From Turnera subulata (Eukaryota > Streptophyta > Magnoliopsida > Malpighiales > Passifloraceae), in NCBI GenBank assembly GCA_028386065.3, contig JAKUCV010002129.1, positions 4,085 through 68,084 of the forward strand: 64,000 bases of DNA. The letters are read 5' to 3'. Made by a program: the position numbers and the translations under genes. The first letter of the stretch is position 1. Each line of letters begins with the position of its first letter. This document shows, piece by piece, positions 9,555 to 22,229 of this stretch. Below the pieces are notes generated by a model, which made no database searches, was not told the DNA's origin, and saw only the letters and a program-made list of their open reading frames with translations.

Positions 9555-12385
9555 TCATCCTTTATATTTGTGGACTACAAGGATAGATGCACCTTCTGCA
9601 AATCTAGAGGTTGATAAAGCATCCCCTATAGGTCCCAATTCCTCACATTCAATCCACTCCAGACCCCTTAAAAAAGGTGCTATCACTTTCTCACCTTTTC
9701 CAACAATATACAGATGTAACTCTTCAAATAAATCTCTTAGTCCATCTACAATCTCATTTCCAGAGTTTACAATTTTCTCTGTAAAAGCGATAGATCTATC
9801 ACACATTGTCCTGAACTTGAACTCATTTACAAATTGATCATCTATACTCTGCTCTTCCTCGAACTCTGGAAATGCTTGCATCATATCTTGTGCTTCTCTA
9901 CCCGGAACAAACCTCACAATATGCAGGTTCACATCTGGACATTTTGTCATCCTATACGAATATGCTAAGGCTTCGCGGCTGTCCGGCCCTCCACAAAATA
10001 TCATAACAACATCCAAGCCTTGTCTTTGTTGATTGTCTGCTCGGCGAGTAGTTTTAAGCAATCCCATACCTCGATCAAGGAGCAGACCAACTGAGCAAGG
10101 AGTTCTCTTCATTAAGTTTTGGCCCACCTTTCTAATGGAAGAAGCCTCATTTGTAGGCAAGTTTGTACTTTGTGAATTTGATGACTTGTTAAATGGGAAC
10201 AAAATGAGGCTTGTACGCTTATCCTCTGCAAGGTTAAAGATGTCTTCATGCATGGTATCATAGGGTGACACAAGAGTCAATGTTTCAATAGGCTCTAGAT
10301 GTGCTTCAAGCTCAAATTCTTCTAAAGCTTTGATGATTTGCTCAATATTATTGTCGGAGCCGGGGGCATTATTCATTGAGCTTTGTTTTCTACCATGGAC
10401 GACCATCATTGCAGTGGCTCGTCCAACAAGTTCCACTAAATTGGCAGCAAAGACAATAATAGGTGACTCTTTGGTAGAATTAGAATATGACAGAAGGTTG
10501 GTTAGTCCTGCAATATTGTGAACGCCACGAATACATAGAAGGATTCGGAATTCCGAACAGTCTGTGATACTTTCAATAGTTCTCTGAACGTATTCCTTTT
10601 TATGATTTGCAACACTATAAATCAAATAAGGAATTGGTTTCACCATAAGCGTCATCCCCATGTACACTACCACCATTAGTACGCATACTTGGAGATGCAA
10701 AGCCTGTGATTTAGGGGAAAACAAGTTTCTCAACTTAGAACAAGGCACAAAAACAAACTACATACAACATTTAACAAAGGAGGAGGTTAATTATAGCAAA
10801 TTAAGAAATGGAGAATAACATGTATACCTTTGTATCTACCCCGAGGTTGAGAAGAATAATAGCCGAGATACCTTTAGTATTCATAAGCACTCCAAGGGTT
10901 AATCCTTCTAGTCTAGACATTCCGAAGAACCTCGAAACTAGGAAAGTGATCAACACCTTAACTGCGCAAGCCAGGGCAACAATGGCCAACAGCTTGAAAT
11001 TTCGAAGAGGTAATATAGCCACATCGGTTCTCATTCCGACAGTGATAAAGAAGAATGGGAGGAGAATTCCTGTCACGGTTTCCTCCAATCTCTCGCTAAC
11101 TTTATTTACAAACTCAGAAGTTGGCATTACGAGTCCAAAAAGGAAAGATCCAACCATGGAATGTGTACCACAAGCATCTGCAATGAACCCACTAACAAGT
11201 ACTCCAATGAAAATGTAGTGTATATATGTATCAGTATAGTTGCCTTCAGTTGTCTTTGGCATTATTGATGAGAGAACTGGACGTACCACCAAAAAACATG
11301 TCAACAGAAAGATAACAGTAGAGGGTATGGAACCTCTATTTCCCAGATCAAAGTTCATAATTGTCATTGTCACTATCAGAAAAATCCAGGTAACAAGATC
11401 GTGTAAAAATGCTGAAGATAGGGCCATTCGTCCTACATCGGTATGCAGGATCTTCAGATCGGATACAATTCTTGCTAGATCAGGAAAACTTGTTACTGAT
11501 AAGGTGACACCAAGGAATAAGGCACCCAATGGCTCTTTGGATTTCTTTTCCTCACTCCATTCAAAAATCAAGTAATATATGCCCGCACCTGCCACTATGG
11601 GGACTAGAATTCCAGCTACCACATTGCATATCACCTTCTTTTCGATTTTTCGAAGAGTTGCCAGGTTCATCTCCAGTCCAACAAGAAACATATAGTATGT
11701 GAGGCCAATACTTGCCATTGTCTCTAGTGCCTGGGTATTCGCTGTTGGAAGTAGATATCTTGAGAACCAAGCTTGTTGGGCAATTCCTGAAGCACCCACT
11801 ATAAATGTGCTCTGCAAGCACATTAATTGCAGAGTACATTAATTCGAAGAGATACTAAATGGTCAAAGGGTCTAGTTACGATATTACTAGTAAATATGCC
11901 ACTTAGAACGCACTGAGCACCATAGAAGTTTGAACATGCCACTTAGAATTCACTGAGCGCTATAGAATTTGCCATATCGTATGTAGTTTACATCTCAAGC
12001 TTAAAACATTTTGTATATATTCTTCCTATACACATACCGAATTTATATGAACTCAATACTAATTTGAAGTCACATAGGCTTTGCATATATTGTAAGGAGA
12101 GGGAGAGGGAGAGGGAGAGGAAGAACTTACAACGAGCTCCGCCAAGAAACGAGGTAGACGAGCAAGATTGAAGAGGAAGAAAAGAGCACGGATGAAAAAA
12201 ATCATGATACCCAGCTCAGTGAGAAAGGAAGAAGATTCGATTAGAGGATTTACATCTTTCCAGGGTGAATCCTTCGTCAGTTCTCTTACATATCCACATT
12301 CAGAAACCGTACCATTCTTGGGATTTAACTCAAATAAAAGGCCTGTTCCTCCCAAAGCAACTACGCCAAGCTCACTATCTTTCAT
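9555..12385 (-). CDS. CHX-type monovalent cation/H+ antiporter, copy A (three exons)
   Basis: Reconstructed coding sequence: complement of 12131-12385, 10828-11811 and 9555-10703, with GT-AG introns all in phase 0, giving about 795 residues, the normal length for plant CHX (CPA2) exchangers. Exon 1 (85 aa) ends at FLAELV, the first membrane segment. Exon 2 (328 aa) holds most of the Na+/H+-exchanger core with LVGLEMNL, SFPDLARIVSDLKILHTDVG and the helix ending HDLVTW. Exon 3 (382 aa) holds the end of the transporter and the long cytosolic C-terminal domain, ending ILVVHKYKG. CHX proteins exchange K+ or other monovalent cations for H+ at endomembranes or the plasma membrane. The conserved Asn of the family's Asn-Asp pair is His here (residue about 222, codon 11401-11403). 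It forms a head-to-tail pair with copy B. Confidence 0.9.
11897..11975 (-). repeat. 40-bp tandem duplication in CHX-A intron 1
   Basis: Two adjacent copies start TGCCACTTAGAA at 11897 and 11937 and share 'cactgagc' and 'atagaa' further in. Both lie in the 319-bp first intron of CHX copy A, clear of the splice sites. A (GAGAGG)n microsatellite at about 12097-12120 lies next to the donor of the same intron. Confidence 0.8.
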
Positions 12386-13281
12386 CTCCCCAAAATCTCT
12401 TAAATTCGGTGATAATAGAGTAAACTTTTTCTAATGATGTGTGTTGTGTTTTTGTACTTTTTCAGGATGCAACAATTGTAATAACCTGTGAGGTGAAATA
12501 TATACAAGCTAGGTATTGGTATCCCATTTGTTATATCATAACCCATCAAGAGTTCTTTTTACCATTTCTTGATTCTGGTGGGGACTGATTCAAAATTTTG
12601 TTAAGATGAAATCCCGAGTCTATGGATAAGAACTATTAAAACGGAACACCTTTGTTTTTTTTAATTAGTATTACACTGGTAATTAATTAGTAGAAGAACA
12701 ATTTCACAACTACAAAAGTTTCCATGGCTTTCTCTCAACTTACCTATTCACATGGTTGACTGCTTTATTCTCGGATAATATCATTAACAATTCAATATTT
12801 CTTTTTGGAGGTATATATATAAGTGACATATATACAGACCTGCATGAACTTGGTATATTATAACCAATTAAGAATATACAGCTTGATATATAAAATAAAA
12901 GAAAATATCAAGTGGTAAAATCAATCATGATGACGTAGTATAGACAAACACTAGCAAATTTTGCAGTATCATTAGTCATATCCTTGTACTAATTAGTGCT
13001 GGGTGGATGCATAATCTTACAGCAACTAGATCATATCCTTGTACTAATTAGTGATCAACCTCAATGAACTTTTCTTAGTCTTTTCCCCAGACAAGGCAGA
13101 TGTAGTTTTACACTTACTCTGCAGGTACAGATTCCAATTTCTATATATTTAGATTTTCCCAATGATATTATTACAAAGAACCTCATGATCTTACACTAAT
13201 ATACAATCCTAAGTGGTATCTACACATGATTTACGAAGAAAAGACAATTGGTTTTCAAGAATAAAAAAAAGAAAAAAACTA
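12386..13281. other. Intergenic DNA between CHX copies
   Basis: Promoter side of copy A and 3' flank of copy B. A 20-base sequence (catatccttgtactaattag) occurs at about 12977 and again at about 13034. Nothing else was recognised. Confidence 0.55.
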
Positions 13282-16200
13282 TCATTCTTTATATTTCTGA
13301 ACTACAAGAATGGAGGTACTATCTGCAAAGCTAGAGGCTGATAAAGCATCTCCCAAAGGTCCCAATTCTTCATACTCAACCCACTCTGTCAAGTCCCTTG
13401 TAAAGGGTTGTATCACTTTGTCACCTTTTCCAACAATGCATAGATGCAAACCATTAAATATCACCGACATTTCACTCACAATTTCATGTCCAGAATTCAC
13501 TGTCTTTTCTATTAAAGAGATAGATGGATCACACATTGTCCTGAACTTGAATTCATTCATATATTGGTCATCTCTAGTCCTCTCGTCTAGGAATTCTGAA
13601 ACATTTTGTATCATATCTTTTGCTTCTCTACCAGGAATAAACCTCACAACAGTTAATATGGCATCCAGACAACCCGCCATTCGACATGAATATGCCAGGG
13701 CCTCGCGATTATCCGGCCCTCCACAGAAGCACATACCGACATTGAGTGCTTGTCTTTGCGTTTGGTTCTTGTCCTGATCATAAAACGTTTTAAGTAGTCC
13801 CATACCTCGATCAAGGAACAATCCCACCGTGCATGGAGCTCTCTTCAGTAGATTTTGGCTCATTTTTCGAATCGAAGAAGCCTCGTTGTTTTGCATAGCT
13901 ATGCCTTTTAAGTCTGATGATCTGTTAAATGGGACTAAAATGAGGTTTGTGAGGTTATCTTCTGCTAGGTGGTAAATATCCTCATGCATGGTATCATAAG
14001 GTGACACTAGAGTCCATGTGCGAACTGACTCCACTTGGCCTTTGCTCTTATATTCTTCCAAAGCATTGATGACTTGATCAACATTCTCTTTGCCAGAATT
14101 GGTGCCATTGGCCCTGTCATGAACAACCAACATTGCTGTTGTGCGTCCAACAAGTTCTACCAAATGGGCAGCAAAGACAGCAATAGGTTTCTGTTTGGTA
14201 GAATTAGAGTATTCCAAGAGGTTGGTTAGTCCTGCTATGTTGTGGATGCCATGTACACACAAAAGGATTCTAAATTCAGAGCAGTCTGTGCAGCTCCCAA
14301 TGGTCCTTTCAATGTATGGCTTACTATGACTTTTGGGACTATAAATTAGATAAGGGATAGGTTTCACTATAAGCGTCATGGCCATATACACCAGCACCAT
14401 AATTACGCATATTTGAAGATGCAGAACCTGTAAATTTAGAGGAAAGAAAAATTCTAGACTGAGAAGTAGGTAAAGAAACAAAGTGAACAACATATAGGAA
14501 AAAGATAATTAAGGAACAAATACAAGAGCACGAAAATTTTAGTCATCGGATCCTTTTTCTTATGCAGCAAAAGAAATTAACAAAGAAAAAACGAAGGAAT
14601 TCATTTCTGGACTTAGCATTTGGGATAGTCTATCTATCTTGTAATGTAGTTATTACTGCATGGTTGTTAACTATGGTTAAACCCCAGTTCAACCGGCCAG
14701 TTTACAAAGGAAACGTAACTAACCCAGAAAAGTTTCCGGGTCATGGTTAACCAGGTTCAATCGGCCTGGCCAGTATCGGTTGGCAAAACAGCTTCCCATT
14801 GTAACTAGAAAAACTAATTAAGAAGGAAAACTGGTTCATCATTTTCAAGAAGCTACTAGCTAAAAGGATTAAAAACATAAAATTGATGTTGCTAGCTAAT
14901 ATTACTTTCATATAAGAAAGGATCCAAACCTAGTTTCAGAAAATCAATGGTAGGAGAGTTAAGATGATGTTGTAGCAAAGAAAGAAGAGAAGGAAGTAAA
15001 GAGTAGCAACTATACCTTTGCGTCTAGCCCAATGTAGAGAAGAATTATAGCGGAGATGCCTTTAGTATTCATAAGCGCTCCAAGGGTTAAACCTTCTCTC
15101 ACAGACATGCCATTGAACATGGAAACTATGAACGCCACCAAAATCTTAATGGAGCAAGCCAACGTAATAATTGCCATCAGCTTTGACAATCCAAAAGGTA
15201 GTATAGTTACATTGGTTCTAATTCCAACAGTAACAAAAAAATAAGGCAGGAGAATTCCTGTCACAACTTTTTCCAGCTTATCACTAACTCTATGGGCAAA
15301 CTCACCACTAGGCATCACAATTCCAAAAGCCAGACCTCCAACCATAGAGTGGGTGCCACAAGCATCAGCGATGAACCCAAAAACAAGTACTCCAAAGAAA
15401 ATGTAGTACATAAGTGTTTCACTACCGTTGGCTGCTATGAACTTAGCATTTGGGATCTTCCATAAGAGTATAGGACGCACTACAAACCAACATAGAAGCA
15501 GAAAGATAACACTAAAGATCATGGAAATGTTTCCTTTCTGCCCATTCGTATATACCATTGACACGATTAGAAATGTCCAAGTAACAAGATCATTTACAAG
15601 TGCTGAAGAGAGGGCCATTCTTCCCACATTTGTATGAAGTATCTTCAGATCAGACAAAATTGTTGCCAGGTCCGGGAAACTTGTTATTGATAAGGCGACA
15701 CCAATATACAAGGGACCAAGTGGTCTCCTAGGGTCCATTTTTTTACCTTCTTCAGCAAAATATAGAATCAAACTATATAAGCCAAACCCAGCTGCTATGG
15801 GACATAGAATTCCCGCTGCAACATTGTAAATCACCTTCTTTTCGATCGTTTGTAGGGAGGTTAAGTTCATCTCCAATCCTACAAGAAACATATAATACAT
15901 GAGGCTAATGGCTGCCAGTGTCTCCACTGCCTGGATTTGATTAGGTGGAAGTAGAAATCTTGCAAACCAATCTTGATCAAGCATTCCAGAAGCACCCACA
16001 ATAATAGCAGTCTACAAGGATTGTTTCTATAAAATCAACAACTTTATACAAAATTCAAATGCAACTTAATTACAAAAAAGATTTTCATGACTCTACATGC
16101 ATTGTGAGGAGAGGAAAAGGAAGAAGAACTTACAACAAGCTCCGCCAAGAACCGAGGCAGACGAGCAAAATGGAAGAGAAGGAAAAGGAGACGGATGAAG

Positions 16201-16388
16201 AAGATAGTGACACCTAGCTCAGTGAGGAAGGAAGAAGCGTCCCTTAGAGGATTTACATTTTTCCAGGGTGAATTGTACTTAGGTTCTCTTACGTATCCAT
16301 ATTGAGTAACTGAGCCGGCTTTAGGATCAAACTCAAATATAGTTCCTGATTCACCAAAAATTGCAGCCTCAAGCCTCTTATCATCCAT
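13282..16388 (-). CDS. CHX-type monovalent cation/H+ antiporter, copy B (three exons)
   Basis: Reconstructed as complement of 16134-16388, 15016-16011 and 13282-14427, all introns GT-AG and phase 0, giving about 798 residues. The start is the ATG at 16386-16388 (MDDKRLEAAIF); the frame extending to 16406 opens with TTG. Exon sizes match copy A (85, 332, 381 aa), showing tandem duplication with the gene structure kept. Motifs are VGLEMNL, SFPDLATILSDLKILHTNVG and ALVNDLVTW, with the Asn-Asp pair intact, unlike copy A. The cytosolic tail follows VLHLQICVIMVLVYMAMTL and ends SILVVQKYKE. Predicted role by family: K+ or other cation/H+ exchange in pH and ion homeostasis. Intron 2 (588 bp) contains two related 'ggttaa..ccagttcaa..cggcc' stretches (about 14672-14770) that may be a small transposon remnant. 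Confidence 0.9.
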
Positions 16389-18119
16389 CACCTTAATTTT
16401 CCCCAAGATTCCATGACAATGAAGTAAACTTTAAAGTACTAGTTAGATCAGGTAAGTTTGATGATTATGTGCTGTCTTTTCCTGTGATGTGAAATGTAGA
16501 AAAGCCAGGATGTTAGTGGTCGCATTTGTTGAAGACTAATTCAAAATATTGTGTTGCTTCCAAATTTATCAAAAATTCTCCTACAAAATTGGTCACGACA
16601 CCAGGGCAAATCTATAGCACTCAGGTACCGATTTTATAGAAAGCAAGTTTTTCCATATTTGTTTGTCCACACTAACTATATGGTTGAAAACCTTATTTAA
16701 TTTTTCATTGCAATTGTTAGTTCCTGAATATTCTTAGTCTATCTTGTAGATGCAATCGTTTCTGTTGCATTCTCTTATCAAATTGATTGTTCTATTTTTG
16801 GATGATATCATTGTCAATTCATTTTTTCTTCCAGAGTTTTCACATTAAATTTGCTTTTAATAGTTGGTGACAAGGGGAGAGAATTCCAACATTTATTTGT
16901 TTGTTTATTTTTTTTTTCACATTGGGTTTTGACCATTTTTGGAAGCTTGTTGAATAACAGACAAGTACTATACGGTCAATGAGAAATGGCCCATCAATTT
17001 ATAACTACTTTTTCTTGGATTAGTGTATATACGAGAATTTTTTGACTAGTTGTCCCTAATGGGTTAGCACAAAATATTTTTGGTTGAATCCTTAGGGTTA
17101 GTACATGGGATTCTAGTTATATTATGGATATCGACCATTTTATGAAGTTTCAAAAAAAAATTGTAGACAATTACCATTGCTAAGATCATGACAAAATATA
17201 AACGTTGGAACAATATTGGCTAAACAAAAGTTCGGTCATTGAGAGAGAAATACCAAGTTCGATGTTATGGTATTTTGAATTTTTCGGTAGATTTCCTTAT
17301 GTGTTAGTACACAATTTTTTGCTACCCAAAATAAGTTCTGATTGTAGAGTTATATCCTCTTGATGTTTTCGGTTGTTTCTTTTGTAGGGGATAATACAAG
17401 AATTTTCTGTGATTTTTTGAAAACTCGAGACAGTATTGGTGACTAATATTATCTTTTAGATCATGTCCAAATATGAAAATGCGGGCTAACACTACTTGTA
17501 GTGCAGTGGCATCTCCCTTAGATGGGTTCCAAGAGTTAGTCATGGATTCGATCCCAATGGACGGGATTTGGAGAGATTGAAAGGGATTTGGGTGTTATTT
17601 ATGTAATTCAGTATCAAAAAAAAATGAAAATAGGGTTGTGCACACGTTTTTTGACCTATTTTCAAAATGCAAAACAAGATTAGAGATTGATATTATCGTT
17701 TAAATGGTTGATACTATCATTTTGAGGTTGCTTTTTGAGAATAAGAAAGAAATCAACTTAGATTACGGGAAAAATAATAGTAAAAAAGCGTAACAAAAGC
17801 AAAAACATTCCCCTGTAAAAATGAAACATGACGACAAGACAAACACATAATCACCAGTTCTTATAAAAATGCACCATATAGAACAACGAAAGATGCATAC
17901 CTGAAACGAGAGTACTTTAACCCTAGCCAAAAATTACAGAAATATCTGTGTCTGATCTAAACTTGTTAAAATCTCTAATATAAAATTAAACAAAAGCAAC
18001 AGCTTAATGTAATTAAAAACTTGCAGAGTTCAATTACAGTCTGCTGATGGAAAATAACTAGTCATCATGAGGAAGGAATGGTATTGAAACATAAGGAAAT
18101 TAATAGAATGGTGAATTTA
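16389..18119. other. Intergenic DNA with one SINE
   Basis: AT-rich DNA between the CHX pair and the F-box/LRR gene. Apart from the SINE at 17473-17631 I recognise nothing in it. Confidence 0.5.
17473..17631 (+). mobile_element. tRNA-derived SINE with target-site duplication
   Basis: A-box-like TAGTGCAGTGGCATC (about 17499-17513) and B-box GGATTCGATCC (17544-17554) are correctly ordered and spaced for an RNA polymerase III promoter. The element ends in a run of nine A at about 17616. The flanking direct repeat ATGAAAAT occurs at 17473-17480 and 17624-17631, consistent with a target-site duplication. The element body is about 140 bp. The family was not identified. Confidence 0.7.
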
Positions 18120-20208
18120 TCATTTACTGCAAATCTTAATTTCACCTTGATCAATTCTGAACCCAATATGTTGTAGACCCCCTGGGGCATGGGTTACCTG
18201 CTGACTGAATTCTCTGTGGAGGATAACCGGTGGCCGCGGCGAGACTTCACCGATCGGTGGAGGAGATAGAATAATCTTTTCCAGAACTGCTCCATGCTGT
18301 ATGAGGTGTGAAATGAAAATAGCTTCAACCTGCGTCTCACTAAAATCTTTTATCTCAACCACTTTAAGGCTTGGTAGGCTAAAATGGACTGGTTTATTCA
18401 AAAGCAACTGCATTTGATTTTTGTCTTCATGTTCTGGGGAATCTTTCTGTAAATAAAAAATGAAAGCGAGAAAAGAAAAAGGGAGATTATTATTAGAACA
18501 TAAAGTGAAACATTTAATGAAAAGAACAAATTTTTACAATGGAAACCAATTTGCAAATCATGTATAAAACTTGTAGCATCAAAAAAAAAATGTCTAAACT
18601 TACAGATGTCTTTCTTTGTTCCAGGACTATTGTCTCCAGGTAGGGTGACAGTGCAAGTAACGAAGCCATAGCTAGCATATCAAACTTCGAGTAATCTGTT
18701 TCTATCTCTAAATGCTTCAGGTTGTAGAAGAATGGAGGGTCAAACATAGCTGGATCGTATGAGTCGCTGGGTATCAGAAGCTATGCACAAAGGAAAACAA
18801 AGAAACTGTTATATAACATGGAATGTTATGATATATGAAAAGGAGCATGATCATGTATTACAATTTTTATAACCTTATTGTTCACTACTACAAAATCCAC
18901 CAATTATTTAACAGACTTGTTTTGCTATACAAAATTTGTTGCCATTACTCGTCCAAAAAGTACAAATATAATATAATCATGCTTCACATAAGAAATCAAC
19001 AACGATGGCAATATAGATACTAAGAACTACACAATTGAGAATTCATCACAAAAATTCCTCGCACCGATTTCAAGCTCACAAACAAATTCCAGATATATAG
19101 AATCACAAAATATGCGTGCAATCCTTTGCACAAGTACTAGACCATAGAGTGAAAAAACATTGGAGGTCAAATTTAGACTTGAAGGTAATAAAAGCAAGAT
19201 CACCTGAATCCCCCAATTCTGGATGGCAAGATGCTTCACATTAGAAAGTAACTTCATAATCGTAGCCCACCGCTCCATCGACCAATCTTTTTGGGAAAAA
19301 TAAACTCTGGCCTCAATCAAGCCCGATATGTCCTTAAAATCATACTTCGCATCAATATTGATCATTGTTAATGAATAAAGATTAGGACAATCAATCACAA
19401 GACACCCTCTACCATAATAACCGAAGGACATGAACTTGAAGACCAACTCCTTAAGCATAACAGAACAAATCTCAACTTTGAAAAACTCATTGCTTCTGCA
19501 TTGGTCAAGACACAACTTCTCCAAGTTCACACACCCAGACACTAACTCACTAAGATACTTGTCACGTAATTCCACTTTATGTAACACCAATGAAGTGAGA
19601 GACTTGGGGCTATGGCAAGGCATCTTTAAGCAACACTGGCTTAGGGTAATCCTCAAAACCCTAACCCTACCCCTAGGGGTAGTGAGCACCGCAGGGAATC
19701 TAAGGCCTCGAGACAATTCCAGCTCCAGTTCTTGAACACCACAGTGGATTGCACAATTCACCCACGATTCCAAATCATGCTGTGGTGATCTGCAATCTTT
19801 CTCCCCCGTCGCTTCGTAGTCGGATTCGTATTGGATGAAGACCTTGTGGACAGGGGGTGAGTCATGGGGACGAAGAATTAGGGTTCTGTGGATGAATTGC
19901 TTGGAGGCTTCAGGGAACAGAAGGCAAGGGACGCGATGCCACAGGTGACGCCATCTGCGCGAGATTATGGAGGTTTGTATGGAAGCTTTGGTGGGGAGGA
20001 GGGAGAGTATGCCGAGTAGGATGTCGTCTGGAAGATCATTTAGGGTTTTAGTGGTGGTGGTGGTGGTGGTGATGGTGGGGGTGGTGGCGGCGGTAGTTGT
20101 TGTTGGCGGCGGTGATATGGAGGAGGTGGCTGTCTTGTACTTGTTCACGATGTGGAGGAGGGAATGTGTGAGGACGATTATGGATTGAGGGTATTCGGGT
20201 TCTAGCAT
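18120..20208 (-). CDS. F-box/LRR protein (three exons)
   Basis: Reconstructed as complement of 19204-20208, 18604-18780 and 18120-18446, with GT-AG introns in phase 0: about 502 residues. The start is the ATG at 20206-20208 (MLEPEYPQS); a longer frame to 20241 opens with TTG. A Pro/Thr-rich stretch (residues about 33-54, from an (ACC)n-like run) precedes the F-box (about 56-97: LNDLPDDILLGILSLLPTKA, SIISRRWRHLW). Leucine-rich repeats follow (SLTSLVLHKVEL, VNLEKLCLDQC, CPNLYSLTMINI). Exons 2 and 3 carry YNLKHLEIETDYSKFD, MASLLALSPYLETIVL and the conserved LKVVEIKDFSE segment typical of the C-terminus of plant F-box/LRR (FBD-like) proteins. Predicted role by family: substrate receptor of an SCF ubiquitin ligase. 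The frame is intact. Confidence 0.88.
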
Positions 20209-20516
20209 ATCTGTGAGGTTAACGCCAGAAACCCTAATCAACGAGAGAGAGGGAGAGTACCCACATCACCGCCATAGCTCCATATGATCTCATTAGGGTT
20301 TTGAATGATTGCCCTACTAAGTATTGCTATTTATACTTATAATTCGATTGAGTAGCAGAAAAAAAAGAGATATGCTATGTCCCAAAAAATGAAGAAAATA
20401 AAAATATATGCCTTTGCGGCTTATGCATGTGTTACAATTGAAAGCAATAAAAGGAAACTCAAATAAGTAATTTGAACAAAATTATATTTTAATAACGGTT
20501 TTTCTGTTTACCAAAA

Positions 20517-20778
20517 AAAAAGGGTTTTTTTTTTTATCTTGTGCCCTAGGGGCACATGATAAGCTACTAAATAAGGAAATGAATTTTCACAATTAATGAA
20601 TATTATTTCCATTGTGACTGAAATAACCTTTCATTGAATTAATTACACAACACAATCATTGTTTATGGAAAGGTTATTTCAGTCACTAGGGAAATGAGAC
20701 TCATTAATTATGAGAATTCATTTCCTTATTTAGTGACTTATCATGTGCCCCTAGGGCACAAGATAGAAAAACCCTTTT
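20517..20778. mobile_element. Fold-back MITE with ~100-bp terminal inverted repeats
   Basis: The left arm runs from AAAAGGGTTTTT through ATCTTGTGCCCTAGGGGCAC, CTAAATAAGGAAATGAATT and CTGAAATAACCTTTC. The right arm is its reverse complement, from GAAAGGTTATTTCAG to AAAAACCCTTTT. Only about 50 bp separate the arms, so the whole 262-bp element can fold into a long hairpin. There is no coding capacity. The exact ends and duplication are blurred by the surrounding A and T runs, so the superfamily (Mutator- or hAT-like) is not assigned. Confidence 0.85.
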
Positions 20779-21866
20779 AATAATAAACTTGAACGAAATT
20801 TATTAGCCCAAGACTATTGATTAATCAATTAATAATGATTATGTTATATGTATAAATATTATGTTGAGCCGGGGATCTCCCCGACACTGTGACGCGTAGC
20901 AGGCGAGGGTGTCCGCTGGTGCCCTGGTGGGCGGTCTCTCCTATGAGGAGGGTCTAATGCCAGAATATAACAGGTATTGACCAGGGCCTGGACCGACGAG
21001 GCGATGATGACACCATGACGCCTTTTTTTTCCACAAAAAAAAATTTTTTTTGATTTTTGTTTTCCATGAGGTTGTACTATCTAATTTGAATTTGACCCCA
21101 AACAGTGAACTTATGCATAAATTTTTTCATACACAAGGTTCGAACTTAAGCGAAGCCCAAAAGGTTTCTTTTTCTCTTGGTTTGAACTACTGTTAATATG
21201 CTAGGCAGAAGTTTGTGGGACTATATATGACCAATCCAGTTGGATTTGGGCCCATTAATTATAAGTTTTCTACCTTTACAGAAGCCCAACACAAGGCTGC
21301 GCCCAGTGTGAATCGAATTTCCTATAAAAACAAGTGTTAATTGAGTTGAAGGATCGAGGTTAGGAGAAAAGTGTGAATTGAATTGATATCATAATTTGTT
21401 GAGTTATAAAGGCCAAATTAAAATGCTTGGGCCTATATTTTCTGCTCAAAGTAAATTTTTGGATTACAAGAGGTTTTTGATGCTAAATGGGAAATAAGAC
21501 CTTGCATTGCATTGCAGATGCATAAGAACAAAGACTCCACATTTTTTTGTCCACAAAAACAATCAGAAAATTAGATGAACTTATTCCAAACAAACTCTCT
21601 GGAGTTTTTTTCTCGAAATGGAAATATTTGAAATATCTGATAATAGAATCAATTTTTTCTTATATTTGTATGCTAATTTTTTTCCCTTTTATTTCACTGC
21701 TTACCTAAAGAGAACTTACTATTTTGTGAACTGGTGGGGTTTTCTTTACCGTGCATGCAAAGAAATAATTTATGACTTGCCCTTCATATAAGGGAAAGGC
21801 TTCCTAGCTAGCCAACGCTAGAATATTTCTTATCAAACCCTAATTTGTTATCAATTCGTGCAAGAC
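20779..21866. other. Intergenic DNA with a GC-rich island
   Basis: Mostly AT-rich, but about 20869-21025 is an abrupt GC-rich block beginning near 'gccggggatctccccg' (itself an inverted repeat) and ending near 'gatgacaccatgacgcc', followed directly by T and A runs. It has no open frame and I do not recognise it. Confidence 0.5.
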
Positions 21867-22229
21867 ATGTCCTCCATGGGAAAAGCTGGTACAAGCTCTC
21901 ATGGAGAGAGACAGGTAGAAGACGATGAAGAAGAAGAAGTAGTATTTGATGAAGAAAAGATCGAGTTCATATATGCCCCGGAAGTGCAGCACCGAACTTA
22001 TACTCAAGTAGTCTTTCATCTGCAACCAGATGTAATATCTCTTGAAGGAGAAGACTATCCAAAGGAAGAGGAAACTGATGAAGAGGAAGAACTAAGTTAT
22101 TACTTGGAGACTGACTCTGATGCTTCAGTGAATAATTGTAGAGTACGCACCTCTAGGGTTGATAAGGAGAATGAGAAATTGTTTAGGAAGCTAGGTGTCC
22201 GAGACGGGAAAGGCATAAGAAGAAGCTGA
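21867..22229 (+). CDS. Small acidic hypothetical protein
   Basis: A 120-residue open frame starting MSSMGKAG at the ATG at 21867; the frame three codons upstream opens with GTG. It is strikingly acidic, with Glu/Asp runs near residues 17-30 and 70-80, a short hydrophobic stretch around residues 48-56 and a basic C-terminus (RKLGVRDGKGIRRS). I recognise no domain. 'catataagg' about 80 bp upstream could be a weak TATA element. Composition and frame length favour a real or recently real gene over chance, but it may be a truncated pseudogene. Confidence 0.4.
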   Translation: MSSMGKAGTSSHGERQVEDDEEEEVVFDEEKIEFIYAPEVQHRTYTQVVFHLQPDVISLEGEDYPKEEETDEEEELSYYLETDSDASVNNCRVRTSRVDKENEKLFRKLGVRDGKGIRRS

